Source of the DNA: Prevotellaceae bacterium
GTDB lineage: Bacteria; Bacteroidota; Bacteroidia; Bacteroidales; UBA932
Length of the DNA: 6,836 bases
Assembly: GCA_031258755.1 (NCBI GenBank)
Contig: JAIRMK010000143.1
Coordinates: forward strand, 1-6,836
Direction: 5' to 3'
The position numbers and the translations under genes were made by a program. Each line of letters begins with the position of its first letter. Position 1 is the stretch's first letter. Below, piece by piece: positions 1 through 6,836 of the stretch. The notes under the pieces were generated by a model. The model did not search any database and was not told the origin of the DNA. It saw only the letters and a list, made by a program, of their open reading frames with translations.

Positions 1-2991
1 CCGGGGGCGTTCCGGTCGGTGCTGGCGGTGACTTTCACCAACAAGGCCACGGAAGAGATGAAAACCCGCATCGTGCAAGCGTTAAATAACGTGGCGGAAA
101 ACCGCGATGAAGCGTTGACCCATTCACTTTGCGAAATGCTACACCTTGCTTCCGGCGAACTGACTAAACGCGCCACAGCCCTGCGCACGGCCATTCTACA
201 TGATTATTCCCACTTCGCGGTATCGACCATCGACAAGTTTTTCCAGAAAATCATCCGTGCGTTCATGCACGAAGCCGGCCTGCTGCCCGAATTTACGGTA
301 GAACTCGATACCGCACGGCTGTTGGCTGAAAGCGTGGAAAAAATATTACAGGACGCCGGACAGGACGCCGCCCTGAAAGAATGGTTGGGCGTGCTGGTCA
401 AACAACGCATTGAAGACGGCCGGAATTGGGACCCTCGCGCGAGCCTGACAGACATTGGCGGGGAAGTATTCAAAGAATCGTTTCACCGGCTCGGGCAGGA
501 GTTTCAGGAGAAATTAAAAGACAAAAAATTCCTGACCGCGTATGTGAAAACCTTGCAAAAAATAATCGACGATTTTGAAAAGACAATGGCGGCATACGGC
601 AACACCGCCTTACAGGCGATAAACAAAGAAGGGTTGTGTATCGACGATTTTAAAAATAAAGGGCGCAGTTTCGTGGCTTATTTTAACAAGATTAAAGCAG
701 GCGGATACGCCCCGGGCGCCAATGCGTTAAAGGCGCAAAACGATATTGCGCAGTGGTATGGCTCCGACCGCACAAAGCACGCACTAATCGACCGCGTTTA
801 CCCCACGCTAAACGGCTATTTGACGCAAGCCATTGCGCACTATGAAAAAAATTCCACAAGCTATCATACCGCGCAACAGATATCGCAGAACATATACAGC
901 ATGGGGCTGCTGGCCGATATTGCAAACGAAGTCGCCGCTTTATCGGCTGATGAAAATATCATGACGATTAGCGACTCGTTATATTTTTTGTTCAAGTTGA
1001 TTAATGGTAATGACACCCCATTTATTTATGAAAAGACAGGCGCCTTCTTCCGTTCTTTCATGCTCGACGAGTTTCAGGACACGTCGGATATGCAATGGAA
1101 CAGCTTCAAACCTTTGCTGGAAAACGGATTGGCCGAGGGCGGACAGGCGCTGGTAGTGGGCGATGTAAAGCAATCTATTTACCGGTGGCGGAACGGCGAC
1201 TGGCGCATTTTGGCTTACGGCCTCAACCGTGACCTCGGCGCTTTCGGCCCCACCCATCATGTGCTGAACACCAATTGGCGCAGCGCACAAGCCATAGTAA
1301 ACACAAATAACGAGCTGTTCGGCAAGCTGCCGCAACTGCTCCAACAGCGACTTGTAGAGGCCTTTGAAGAAGCCGGATTTAACGACGAACAGTTAAGCCA
1401 CGCCATCACGGATGCATACAGGGACACCACGCAACACACGGCACGCCACGATTTGGAAGGCTATGTGCACATGGAGATACTCGACCACAAGTCGGAAGCG
1501 CCGGCTCCGGAAAAAGCGTTGCAGGAAACCCGGGCGTTAGTGGCGGAATTACAAAGCCGTGGTTACAAATTATCGGACGTCGGCATACTTGTACGTAAAA
1601 ATACGGAAGGAGAAGCTGTGGCAAAAGCCTTATTGGAAGCCGGCGTGCCGGTTATTTCGCAAGACTCGCTGTTCCTCTCCCATTCACCGGCCGTGCAATT
1701 TATCACCGGGCTGCTGCATCAGGCCATATATAGCGACGATGACATCAACCGGGCATACATAGAAAATTTTCTTGCCAAAAAAGGGATACCGGTTACTTCC
1801 GACTTCGACACATGGCTCGCCGGCCTTATCCAGCAACCCCTGACAGAAGTGGTGGAACACATTATCGAACGGTTTAAATTGGATGACTTAAAGGAAGAAA
1901 TGCCTTTTGTGCAGGAGCTGCATGACTTGATACTGAATTACGGAGCCAAAGAAACAGGCGATATTTATTCGTTTGTGGCATGGTGGGACGAAAAAGGGGG
2001 AAAACAAACATTAGCTATTGCCGACGGACAGGATGCCGTGCGAATTCTCACCATTCACAAATCAAAAGGATTGCAGTTCCGGGTAGTGATTATACCTTTC
2101 TGCTCATGGCCTGTGGAGACAAAACCAAACACGCTGCTTTGGGCAAAATCAGAGGAAGCGCCCTTCAACAGCCTCCCCTGCTTGCCGTTAAACTACAGAA
2201 AGGACTTGGCAAATACCTGTTTCCGCACTGACTATTTCACCGAAAAAACACAAGCTTACATCGACAACCTGAACCTGCTCTACGTAGCTTTCACACGGGC
2301 AGAGGATGAGTTGCATGTGTTCGCCTTCAAGCCGAGAAATAACAGTTATTCGATAGCAGATTTGTTGGAAAACGGATTGGAAAGCGCTTGTTTTGAGGCG
2401 GGGCAGAAACTTCCGACCGTCGCCACAAGCCCTGAGAAAAAGAGAAAAACCATCATGCTGTTGCAGTATCCGTGTCGTCCCTACATTAACCGGTTGCGAC
2501 TGAAATACAGGGATGAAAAGTACGACGACGAAGCCGGCACAAGCATGCGCGACTATGGCATATTGATGCATCGCGCCTTTTCTGAAATGAAAACAGCCAA
2601 TGACATGGAACAGGCTATTCACTCCCTTATATTGCAGGGATTTATAACAAACAACGAACGCACAGCCGGTGACTTGCGGCAAAAAATGGAGGAGGCCATG
2701 AAACATCCGGATGCAGCGCCGTGGTTCGACGGCTCGTGGGAAGTACACACCGAAGCCGATATCCTGCTGCCCAATACAGAAGACGCCGTGCAGCAGTTGC
2801 GCCCCGACCGGGTAATGATAAAAGACGGCAAAGTGGTGGTGGTAGATTATAAATTCGGAGAAGGCGAACATGCCATGCATGAAACACAGGTAAAAAAGTA
2901 TATTGGCTGCCTGCAAAATATAGGATACGACCATGTAGAAGGGTATTTATGGTATGTGAGCAAAAATAAGGTGCAGCCGGTGCTTTTATAA
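1..2991 (+). CDS. UvrD/RecB/AddA-like ATP-dependent helicase-nuclease, N-terminus cut by window edge
   Basis: Superfamily 1A helicase fused to a RecB-type nuclease, the class that unwinds and resects double-strand DNA ends for recombination. The frame is open from base 1, and the GTG at 19 lies inside motif Ia (TFTNKA, visible residues 11-16), so it is not a start. About 40 residues including Walker A should lie upstream. Visible motifs: Walker B DEFQDTS (356-362), motif III GDVKQSIYRWR (387-397), NWRS (425-428), motif V TIHKSKG (684-690), motif VI YVAFTRAEDE (761-770). The C-terminal PD-(D/E)xK nuclease looks intact: GxxxH with H857, D936, DYK (D949, K951) and QxxxY (Q963, Y967). The 996 visible residues fit Bacteroidota AddA-like proteins of roughly 1,000-1,100 residues. 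An AddB-like partner is expected nearby but is not in the window. AddA and RecB cannot be separated by eye, so no symbol is given. Family assignment is firm; the exact pathway is inferred. Confidence 0.95.
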   Translation, partial: PGAFRSVLAVTFTNKATEEMKTRIVQALNNVAENRDEALTHSLCEMLHLASGELTKRATALRTAILHDYSHFAVSTIDKFFQKIIRAFMHEAGLLPEFTVELDTARLLAESVEKILQDAGQDAALKEWLGVLVKQRIEDGRNWDPRASLTDIGGEVFKESFHRLGQEFQEKLKDKKFLTAYVKTLQKIIDDFEKTMAAYGNTALQAINKEGLCIDDFKNKGRSFVAYFNKIKAGGYAPGANALKAQNDIAQWYGSDRTKHALIDRVYPTLNGYLTQAIAHYEKNSTSYHTAQQISQNIYSMGLLADIANEVAALSADENIMTISDSLYFLFKLINGNDTPFIYEKTGAFFRSFMLDEFQDTSDMQWNSFKPLLENGLAEGGQALVVGDVKQSIYRWRNGDWRILAYGLNRDLGAFGPTHHVLNTNWRSAQAIVNTNNELFGKLPQLLQQRLVEAFEEAGFNDEQLSHAITDAYRDTTQHTARHDLEGYVHMEILDHKSEAPAPEKALQETRALVAELQSRGYKLSDVGILVRKNTEGEAVAKALLEAGVPVISQDSLFLSHSPAVQFITGLLHQAIYSDDDINRAYIENFLAKKGIPVTSDFDTWLAGLIQQPLTEVVEHIIERFKLDDLKEEMPFVQELHDLILNYGAKETGDIYSFVAWWDEKGGKQTLAIADGQDAVRILTIHKSKGLQFRVVIIPFCSWPVETKPNTLLWAKSEEAPFNSLPCLPLNYRKDLANTCFRTDYFTEKTQAYIDNLNLLYVAFTRAEDELHVFAFKPRNNSYSIADLLENGLESACFEAGQKLPTVATSPEKKRKTIMLLQYPCRPYINRLRLKYRDEKYDDEAGTSMRDYGILMHRAFSEMKTANDMEQAIHSLILQGFITNNERTAGDLRQKMEEAMKHPDAAPWFDGSWEVHTEADILLPNTEDAVQQLRPDRVMIKDGKVVVVDYKFGEGEHAMHETQVKKYIGCLQNIGYDHVEGYLWYVSKNKVQPVLL

Positions 2992-3003
2992 CATACTAAT
3001 AAC

Positions 3004-3060
3004 CAGCAATAAGGAAAATAAAAAGAAAACCTTTAATACTTTTTAAGAATTTTATTGCTG
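3004..3060. repeat. Nested inverted repeat between the helicase gene and the PorP/SprF gene
   Basis: The outer arms are a perfect 9-bp inverted repeat, CAGCAATAA (3004-3012) and TTATTGCTG (3052-3060). The inner arms are a perfect 7-bp inverted repeat, TAAAAAG (3019-3025) and CTTTTTA (3039-3045). The two are separated by 6 nt on each side, so they can stack as one long imperfect hairpin with a symmetric internal loop and a 13-nt apical loop. The right outer arm shares bases with the terminator-like hairpin at 3056-3073, so the two structures exclude each other. The repeats are read directly from the sequence. The region is AT-rich, so the inner pair could be chance. Any regulatory role is inferred. 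Confidence 0.5.
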
Positions 3061-3090
3061 TCAGAACACAGCATTTGTTCATTTTTTATT
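3056..3090 (+). terminator. Possible Rho-independent terminator after the helicase gene
   Basis: A perfect 6-bp stem, TGCTGT (3056-3061) pairing with ACAGCA (3068-3073), closes a 6-nt loop (CAGAAC). It is followed directly by a T-rich run (3074-3090) that includes six consecutive Ts. This is stem-then-U-tract order for a transcript leaving the helicase gene, whose stop is 65 nt upstream. The stem is short and the U-tract is interrupted by G and C early on, so termination may be partial. The T-rich run also contains the TTTG proposed as the -33 element of the next promoter. Confidence 0.4.
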
Positions 3091-3108
3091 AAAAAAATAC
3101 TACCTTTG
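3074..3108 (+). promoter_or_regulatory. Bacteroidota-type sigma promoter for the PorP/SprF-PorE-like pair
   Basis: TACCTTTG at 3101-3108 matches the Bacteroidota -7 consensus TAnnTTTG exactly. A TTTG at 3074-3077 could be the -33 element, but the 23-bp gap is a few bases longer than usual, so that half is weaker. Transcription would start near 3112-3115, leaving a leader of only about 10 nt to the ATG at 3124, or about 25 nt to the in-frame ATG at 3139. The box lies in the only sizeable gap before the gene pair, as expected for an operon promoter. Confidence 0.6.
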
Positions 3109-3123
3109 ACGCCATTGACCTAC

Positions 3124-4104
3124 ATGAAAAAGAATACGATGCAGGGAAACACACTAAAAAAATGGTTTTTATGTACCGTCATCACAGGATGCGGCGCTGT
3201 GGCATTTGCGCAACAAGATATGCAGTACACGCAATATTTGTTCAACTATCTCGTGGTAAACCCTGCGTATGCAGGATATAAGGAAGCCGCCAATGTACAG
3301 GCTTTTTCACGGGTGCAATGGGCGGGCGTAAATGGTGCGCCGAATGTCTATTCACTCTCTGTGGATGGCACGGCGGCCGCCGGCGACGTCGTAGGTTGGG
3401 GCGCACAATTGGTAAATGAACAAATGGGCGCACATAATCTCGTATCATTATTCGGAACATACGCCTTTCGCATCCGGCTAAACCAGCGCGACGACCGGTT
3501 GTCGCTCGGACTAAGCGCCGGCGTTACACAATGGTATTTAAACCGCAGCAAATTAAGCACCGACAACAGTGGCATTTTGGATAATATCCACATGTATTAT
3601 ACCCGGCCCGAATGGCGTCCCGACTTCCGGGTAGGGGTATATTACAATACACCTTTCTTTTATGCCGGCGCATCGGCCACCAACCTGTTCGCCAATTTTT
3701 CGGGAGATATTAGAGTTCCGCACCTTTACATATCGGCGGGAGGGTTTATACCGCTTAGCAATAGCTTTGGATTAAAGCCTTCCTTTATCTACCGTAACGA
3801 CTTGAAAGGCCCCGGAAACCTTGATGTAAACCTGTTGGCCTTGTTGTTGAAACAATTGTGGGTGGGCGTTACTTACCGTACGGGAATTTACATCGGACAA
3901 ATAAAGGCCAATGAAGTGGAAACTATCCAAACCACCAACGCATTGGCTTTTATGATGGAATTGTTTGTTATCAAAAATGTACAGATAGGGTATTCTTATG
4001 ATTTAAGTATTTCGGGAATAGGATGGCCGGGGTCACACGAAATATCGTTTAGTTATATTATTCCAAAGAAGAAGACACGTCAATCAACGCCACGTTATTT
4101 TTAG
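3124..4104 (+). CDS. PorP/SprF family type IX secretion system outer membrane protein
   Basis: A 326-residue exported protein of the PorP/SprF family, Bacteroidota outer membrane proteins that serve the type IX secretion system, either as a core part (PorP) or as partners of particular cargo (SprF with SprB). It has a basic N-terminus, a hydrophobic core (about residues 15-29) and a signal peptidase I-like AFA|QQ site (after about 32). The family hallmark follows: QYTQYLFN and NPAYAG (46-51), then RVQWAG (63-68). The C-terminal GSHEISFSY strand (303-311) is also typical, and the chain ends in Phe as many outer membrane barrels do. The ATG at 3124 is chosen; the ATG at 3139 (321 aa) is a real alternative because it suits the promoter spacing better. 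A TTG at 3055 is rejected because it lies upstream of the promoter. The next gene starts 12 nt after the stop. No porK/L/M/N gene is visible, so paralogue identity is open and no symbol is given. Confidence 0.93.
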   Translation: MKKNTMQGNTLKKWFLCTVITGCGAVAFAQQDMQYTQYLFNYLVVNPAYAGYKEAANVQAFSRVQWAGVNGAPNVYSLSVDGTAAAGDVVGWGAQLVNEQMGAHNLVSLFGTYAFRIRLNQRDDRLSLGLSAGVTQWYLNRSKLSTDNSGILDNIHMYYTRPEWRPDFRVGVYYNTPFFYAGASATNLFANFSGDIRVPHLYISAGGFIPLSNSFGLKPSFIYRNDLKGPGNLDVNLLALLLKQLWVGVTYRTGIYIGQIKANEVETIQTTNALAFMMELFVIKNVQIGYSYDLSISGIGWPGSHEISFSYIIPKKKTRQSTPRYF

Positions 4105-4116
4105 TTGCAGGTCGTT

Positions 4117-6069
4117 ATGAAAAAAACAACCCTCATAATTATTCTTTGTTGTGCAGCGCCTCTGTTATATGCCCAAACAGATGTGATTATGCAACAAGTG
4201 AAAACTTATATTTCAAACTTTGACTATGAAACAGCCATAGGGCTTCTGGAGCCGGAAGCGAAGAAGAAAAATGCGAGGGCCGAGACTTTTGAATTATTGG
4301 GCGATTGCTACCGTGCATTAGGAAACCGGAAAAAAGCCACATACTACTACGAGAAACGGATTGCCAAAGGAGGTAATAATATTCCGGCCGACATATTTCT
4401 TCATTATGGAGAATTACTGATTTATGAAGGTAAATATGAGGCGGCGAAAGCGCATCTCCGGACTTATTACGACAATGCCGCAGACCCCGAACTTTTGGCG
4501 CAAACACTTATGGCTTCGTGCGACACGGCTATGTTATGGACGGCACGGAAAGACAGCATCAAGAATTTTACTGTGGAAAATTTGAAACGGCTTAACAGTA
4601 AATTCCACGACTGGGGGGCCATGCGCCATAGTAACGGCATAATGTTTATATCAAACCGCCCGATTAACAAGTCTGACAATGGCCAATATTACTCCGTTTA
4701 TCAAGCGAATTACAGGAGAGATAATAATTTGGGCACGCCGGAAATCTTTTTCACCAATATAAAAAGGAATTTTCATTTAGGGCCGGTGGCATTTACAAAA
4801 AACGGCAAAACGATTTACTATACACAAACCAATACCGATATTTCCCATCGCGACAAAACCGAAGAAGGCACCATTTGGGAAAATAAATTAGAAATCAAAA
4901 TTGCGAAAATAAGCAATAACAAACTATCATCGGTAAAATCATTCAAATATAATAATCCGCGTGAATATTCGGTAGGGCACGCCTGCCTCAGCCCCAACGA
5001 CAGTGTGTTGTATTACGTATCGGACATGCCGGGCGGATTTGGCGGAACAGACATATATTATTCCGTTCTTGGAAAAGGAGGCGAATGGGGCGTTCCAATG
5101 AACGCAGGCCCCATGATTAACACCATAGGAAATGAAATGTTCCCGACTATGGACAGCACAGGGGTGTTATATTTTTCTTCAAACGGTAAAACAGGCTTGG
5201 GGGGATTGGACATATTCAGAGCCAAAGGCGGAAAAAACAGATGGACCGTAACGGAAAACATGTATTATCCAATCAACAGCAGCGGCGATGATTTTTACCT
5301 TATACTATCGTCCGATAAAAGTTCGGGGTTTTTTGCTTCTAACCGTCCGGGCGGCGTGGGCAACGACGACATTTATACACTTACAGTAACAGGGCCGTTC
5401 CCCGATTTCGGATATATGAAAGACCCTTCGGCCTATGAGAAGAAAATAAAGCTGACGGCGGAAAAAGCAAGATTGGAAAAGATAGTGACATTTACCGGAA
5501 CGGTAACAGACAAGGAGACGCACGAAAGGATAGATAGCGTGACAGTATCGTTTGTGAACAATAGCACTAAAGCGCAAGTGATTTGCACGACCGATAGTGC
5601 CGGCGCATTCTCTGTGACCCTCGACAAGAAAGAAAAGTACACCTATTCCTGCATCCGTGAAGGTTATGTGCCTACCATCGGGAAATCACTGGAAGGCAAT
5701 GATGCGCAGACGCAGTCAAAAGGCATCCACATTGAAATGACGCCGGTAAAAATAGAGAAAGAAAACATAATTGCAGGCAATGTAATTCTTGATACGGAAC
5801 AGGGGAAAGGAATCGAATACAGGGTACAGGTGATGGCCAGCAAAGAATATCCGAACTGGGATTACCTGAATAAAGCCAAAGAAGCATATCCGCAACTAAA
5901 GATTTTATACGGAAGCTTCCCCGACGCCTTTACCCGTTTTACGGTAGGACAATTTAAAACCGCAAAGGAAGCTACAAAACTGAAGAATGAATTACGGGCA
6001 TTGGGTTATAGAGATGCATTTGTGGTAATGTTTGTGAATGGTAAACGAAAAGTTATTTCTTATAATTAA
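4117..6069 (+). CDS. PorE-like periplasmic scaffold: TPR, PD40 propeller, CRD and C-terminal SPOR-like domain
   Basis: A 650-residue exported protein built like the T9SS component PorE except at its end. Domains in order: signal peptide 1-19 (hydrophobic 6-17, cut LYA|QT, no lipobox); about three TPR units at 29-135; a PD40/WD40-like propeller at about 150-425, with five recognisable blades, three ending in a GG-x-D-I-Y/F type signature (DIYYS, LDIFRA, DDIYTL); a carboxypeptidase-regulatory-like beta sandwich at 456-544 (starts TGTVTDKET, contains DSAGAF); and a SPOR-like domain at 567-650 with the two expected halves, YRVQVMAS and then FTVGQFKTAKEA plus LRALGYRDAFVV. PorE normally ends in an OmpA-like peptidoglycan-binding domain, and none is seen here. 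The ATG at 4117 is used; a weak AGG lies 5 nt upstream, and the TTG at 4105 only adds four residues before the signal peptide. It is probably co-transcribed with the PorP/SprF gene. Inferred role: periplasmic linker tying that protein to peptidoglycan. Domain calls are firm except the exact blade count; the role is inferred. Confidence 0.9.
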   Translation: MKKTTLIIILCCAAPLLYAQTDVIMQQVKTYISNFDYETAIGLLEPEAKKKNARAETFELLGDCYRALGNRKKATYYYEKRIAKGGNNIPADIFLHYGELLIYEGKYEAAKAHLRTYYDNAADPELLAQTLMASCDTAMLWTARKDSIKNFTVENLKRLNSKFHDWGAMRHSNGIMFISNRPINKSDNGQYYSVYQANYRRDNNLGTPEIFFTNIKRNFHLGPVAFTKNGKTIYYTQTNTDISHRDKTEEGTIWENKLEIKIAKISNNKLSSVKSFKYNNPREYSVGHACLSPNDSVLYYVSDMPGGFGGTDIYYSVLGKGGEWGVPMNAGPMINTIGNEMFPTMDSTGVLYFSSNGKTGLGGLDIFRAKGGKNRWTVTENMYYPINSSGDDFYLILSSDKSSGFFASNRPGGVGNDDIYTLTVTGPFPDFGYMKDPSAYEKKIKLTAEKARLEKIVTFTGTVTDKETHERIDSVTVSFVNNSTKAQVICTTDSAGAFSVTLDKKEKYTYSCIREGYVPTIGKSLEGNDAQTQSKGIHIEMTPVKIEKENIIAGNVILDTEQGKGIEYRVQVMASKEYPNWDYLNKAKEAYPQLKILYGSFPDAFTRFTVGQFKTAKEATKLKNELRALGYRDAFVVMFVNGKRKVISYN

Positions 6070-6090
6070 ACAAGAAAAATATTAAAGATA

Positions 6091-6106
6091 TTGGGAGCAA
6101 TCCCGG
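6091..6106 (+). terminator. Weak hairpin in the convergent gap
   Basis: GGGA (6093-6096) pairs with TCCC (6101-6104) across a GCAA loop, a GNRA-type tetraloop. Two G-U pairs extend the stem to 6 bp when read as + strand RNA. There is no U-tract after it on the + strand. On the - strand the stem is only 4 bp, but T-rich sequence follows. It sits between two convergent stop codons 48 nt apart, where a terminator is expected, but it is a poor canonical match. Confidence 0.2.
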
Positions 6107-6117
6107 AGAAGAACTAA

Positions 6118-6836
6118 TTAATAAATTCTTGTATTGTGCGCGCGAAGCTGTCTGGCATACTCGCGCGCTTTCTTTTGCGTAACCCGGTCGAGCAAATCCC
6201 AAAACGCAGCGCCGTGATTTTTATGCACCGTGTGGCATAACTCATGTAATATGATATAATCAATAAGGTGGTCGGGAAGGTGCATCAGGTGCAGGCTGAG
6301 GTTAATGTTATTATCGGGCGAACAGCTGCCCCAGCAGGTGCGGGAACCGCGTATGCTGAGTTTTTTATAACGAAACCCATGTTGGGCGGCAAGCTGTTGC
6401 AGGCGTTTCGGCAACACCTCGTGCGCTTCCACACGCCAAGCATGTTCAATGGCCTTACGGATAGTCTCCTGTAATTGGGGATTATCAATTTCTACTGTGG
6501 AAGGATAATAAATCTTAACCACTTCGGGTTTTATTTCTACATAAACATTAGATCGCCCGGCAGGAATGAATTGTACCTTTCGCGAGTAGGTGCCAAATTC
6601 CGTGTCGGGCGTAAACGTGGTTTGCGACCCGGCTTGTTTGTCCGACAGGCGTTGCATGGCCTGCAGCGCCCAATCGACGTGGCTATCAAGAAACCCCTCC
6701 GCCTCGCTGAACGATGCATACAGCGGCATGGTGACCAGCACGCCTTCGGCGCGCACTAATATTTTCATGGTGCGCGACTGCCTCAATTTGCGCAACGTAA
6801 CTGTGCCCAGATGAAGATGCCTGATTATTTTTTGCC
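6118..6836 (-). CDS. YgjP-like (DUF45/COG1451) zinc metallopeptidase, N-terminus cut by window edge
   Basis: A predicted small cytoplasmic zinc metallopeptidase of the YgjP/DUF45 family, found across bacteria and sometimes beside type I restriction genes; its physiological substrate is not well established. The C-terminal half holds the catalytic helix HELCH (visible residues 197-201; zinc ligands H197 and H201, base E198), followed by HKNHGAAFW, where H204 or H207 should supply the third ligand. The WGSCS motif (168-172) and the NINLSLHL strand ahead of it are also characteristic. The frame stays open to base 6836, giving 238 visible residues. The residues upstream of the TTG at 6795 (HLGTVTLRKLRQSRT) fit the family's N-terminal strands, so that TTG is not the start; only a few residues are probably missing. 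The usual Arg before WGSC is Cys167 here. No signal peptide is visible. It is convergent with the PorE-like gene and probably functionally unrelated to it. Confidence 0.92.
   Translation of the reverse strand, partial: QKIIRHLHLGTVTLRKLRQSRTMKILVRAEGVLVTMPLYASFSEAEGFLDSHVDWALQAMQRLSDKQAGSQTTFTPDTEFGTYSRKVQFIPAGRSNVYVEIKPEVVKIYYPSTVEIDNPQLQETIRKAIEHAWRVEAHEVLPKRLQQLAAQHGFRYKKLSIRGSRTCWGSCSPDNNINLSLHLMHLPDHLIDYIILHELCHTVHKNHGAAFWDLLDRVTQKKAREYARQLRAHNTRIY

Noticed and set aside
2188..2934. Long antisense open frame (248 codons) opposite the helicase C-terminus
   Set aside because: It lies entirely opposite the helicase VI and nuclease motifs, its translation is rich in His, Phe and Tyr with no recognisable domain, and it looks like a stop-poor shadow frame of the real gene.
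3055..3123. TTG start at 3055 giving a longer PorP/SprF protein
   Set aside because: It lies inside the inverted repeat and upstream of the TACCTTTG promoter box, and it would bury the signal peptide behind 23 unrelated residues.
3178..3192. Lipobox-like ITGC in the PorP/SprF signal peptide
   Set aside because: The four residues fit the lipobox pattern, but the hydrophobic stretch continues past the Cys to a good AFA|QQ signal peptidase I site, and PorP/SprF mature proteins begin there. Lipidation is not expected.
4147..4152. Cys-Cys in the PorE-like signal peptide as a lipoprotein site
   Set aside because: The residues before either Cys (Leu or Cys at -1) do not fit the lipobox rule, and LYA|QT is a clean signal peptidase I site.
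6268..6814. Several 60-94 codon frames overlapping the YgjP-like gene, on both strands
   Set aside because: The - strand frame carries every family motif across this region; the others show no domain and are shadows.

Overview
The window is from a member of the Bacteroidota. The evidence is a PorP/SprF-family outer membrane protein next to a PorE-like multidomain protein (both type IX secretion system families, known only from this phylum), a perfect TAnnTTTG -7 promoter box, and the lack of strong Shine-Dalgarno sequences. Nothing in the window supports a finer placement. There are four protein genes, two of them cut by the window edges. I see no RNA gene, insertion sequence, CRISPR array or phage gene.

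Layout. 1-2991 (+): a UvrD/RecB/AddA-type helicase-nuclease lacking only its extreme N-terminus (Walker A is off the window). 2992-3123: an AT-rich intergenic stretch with a nested inverted repeat, a terminator-like hairpin and a Bacteroidota-type promoter, all overlapping. 3124-4104 (+): a PorP/SprF-family protein. 4117-6069 (+): a secreted protein with TPRs, a five-bladed PD40-type propeller, a carboxypeptidase-regulatory-like domain and a C-terminal SPOR-like domain. It begins 12 nt after the previous stop, so the two very probably form an operon. 6070-6117: a short convergent gap. 6118-6836 (-): a YgjP/DUF45-type zinc metallopeptidase whose N-terminus runs off the right edge.

How the genes relate. 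The helicase-nuclease (double-strand-break end processing) and the metallopeptidase look like unrelated housekeeping neighbours. The functional unit is the central pair: an outer membrane PorP/SprF protein and a periplasmic PorE-like scaffold. The most interesting feature is that the scaffold keeps the TPR-propeller-CRD order of PorE but ends in a SPOR-like domain where PorE has an OmpA-like peptidoglycan-binding domain. This suggests that one cell-wall anchor has replaced another. The pair has neither porKLMN genes nor a T9SS cargo gene beside it in this window, so it looks like an accessory, possibly cargo-specific, module rather than the core secretion locus.
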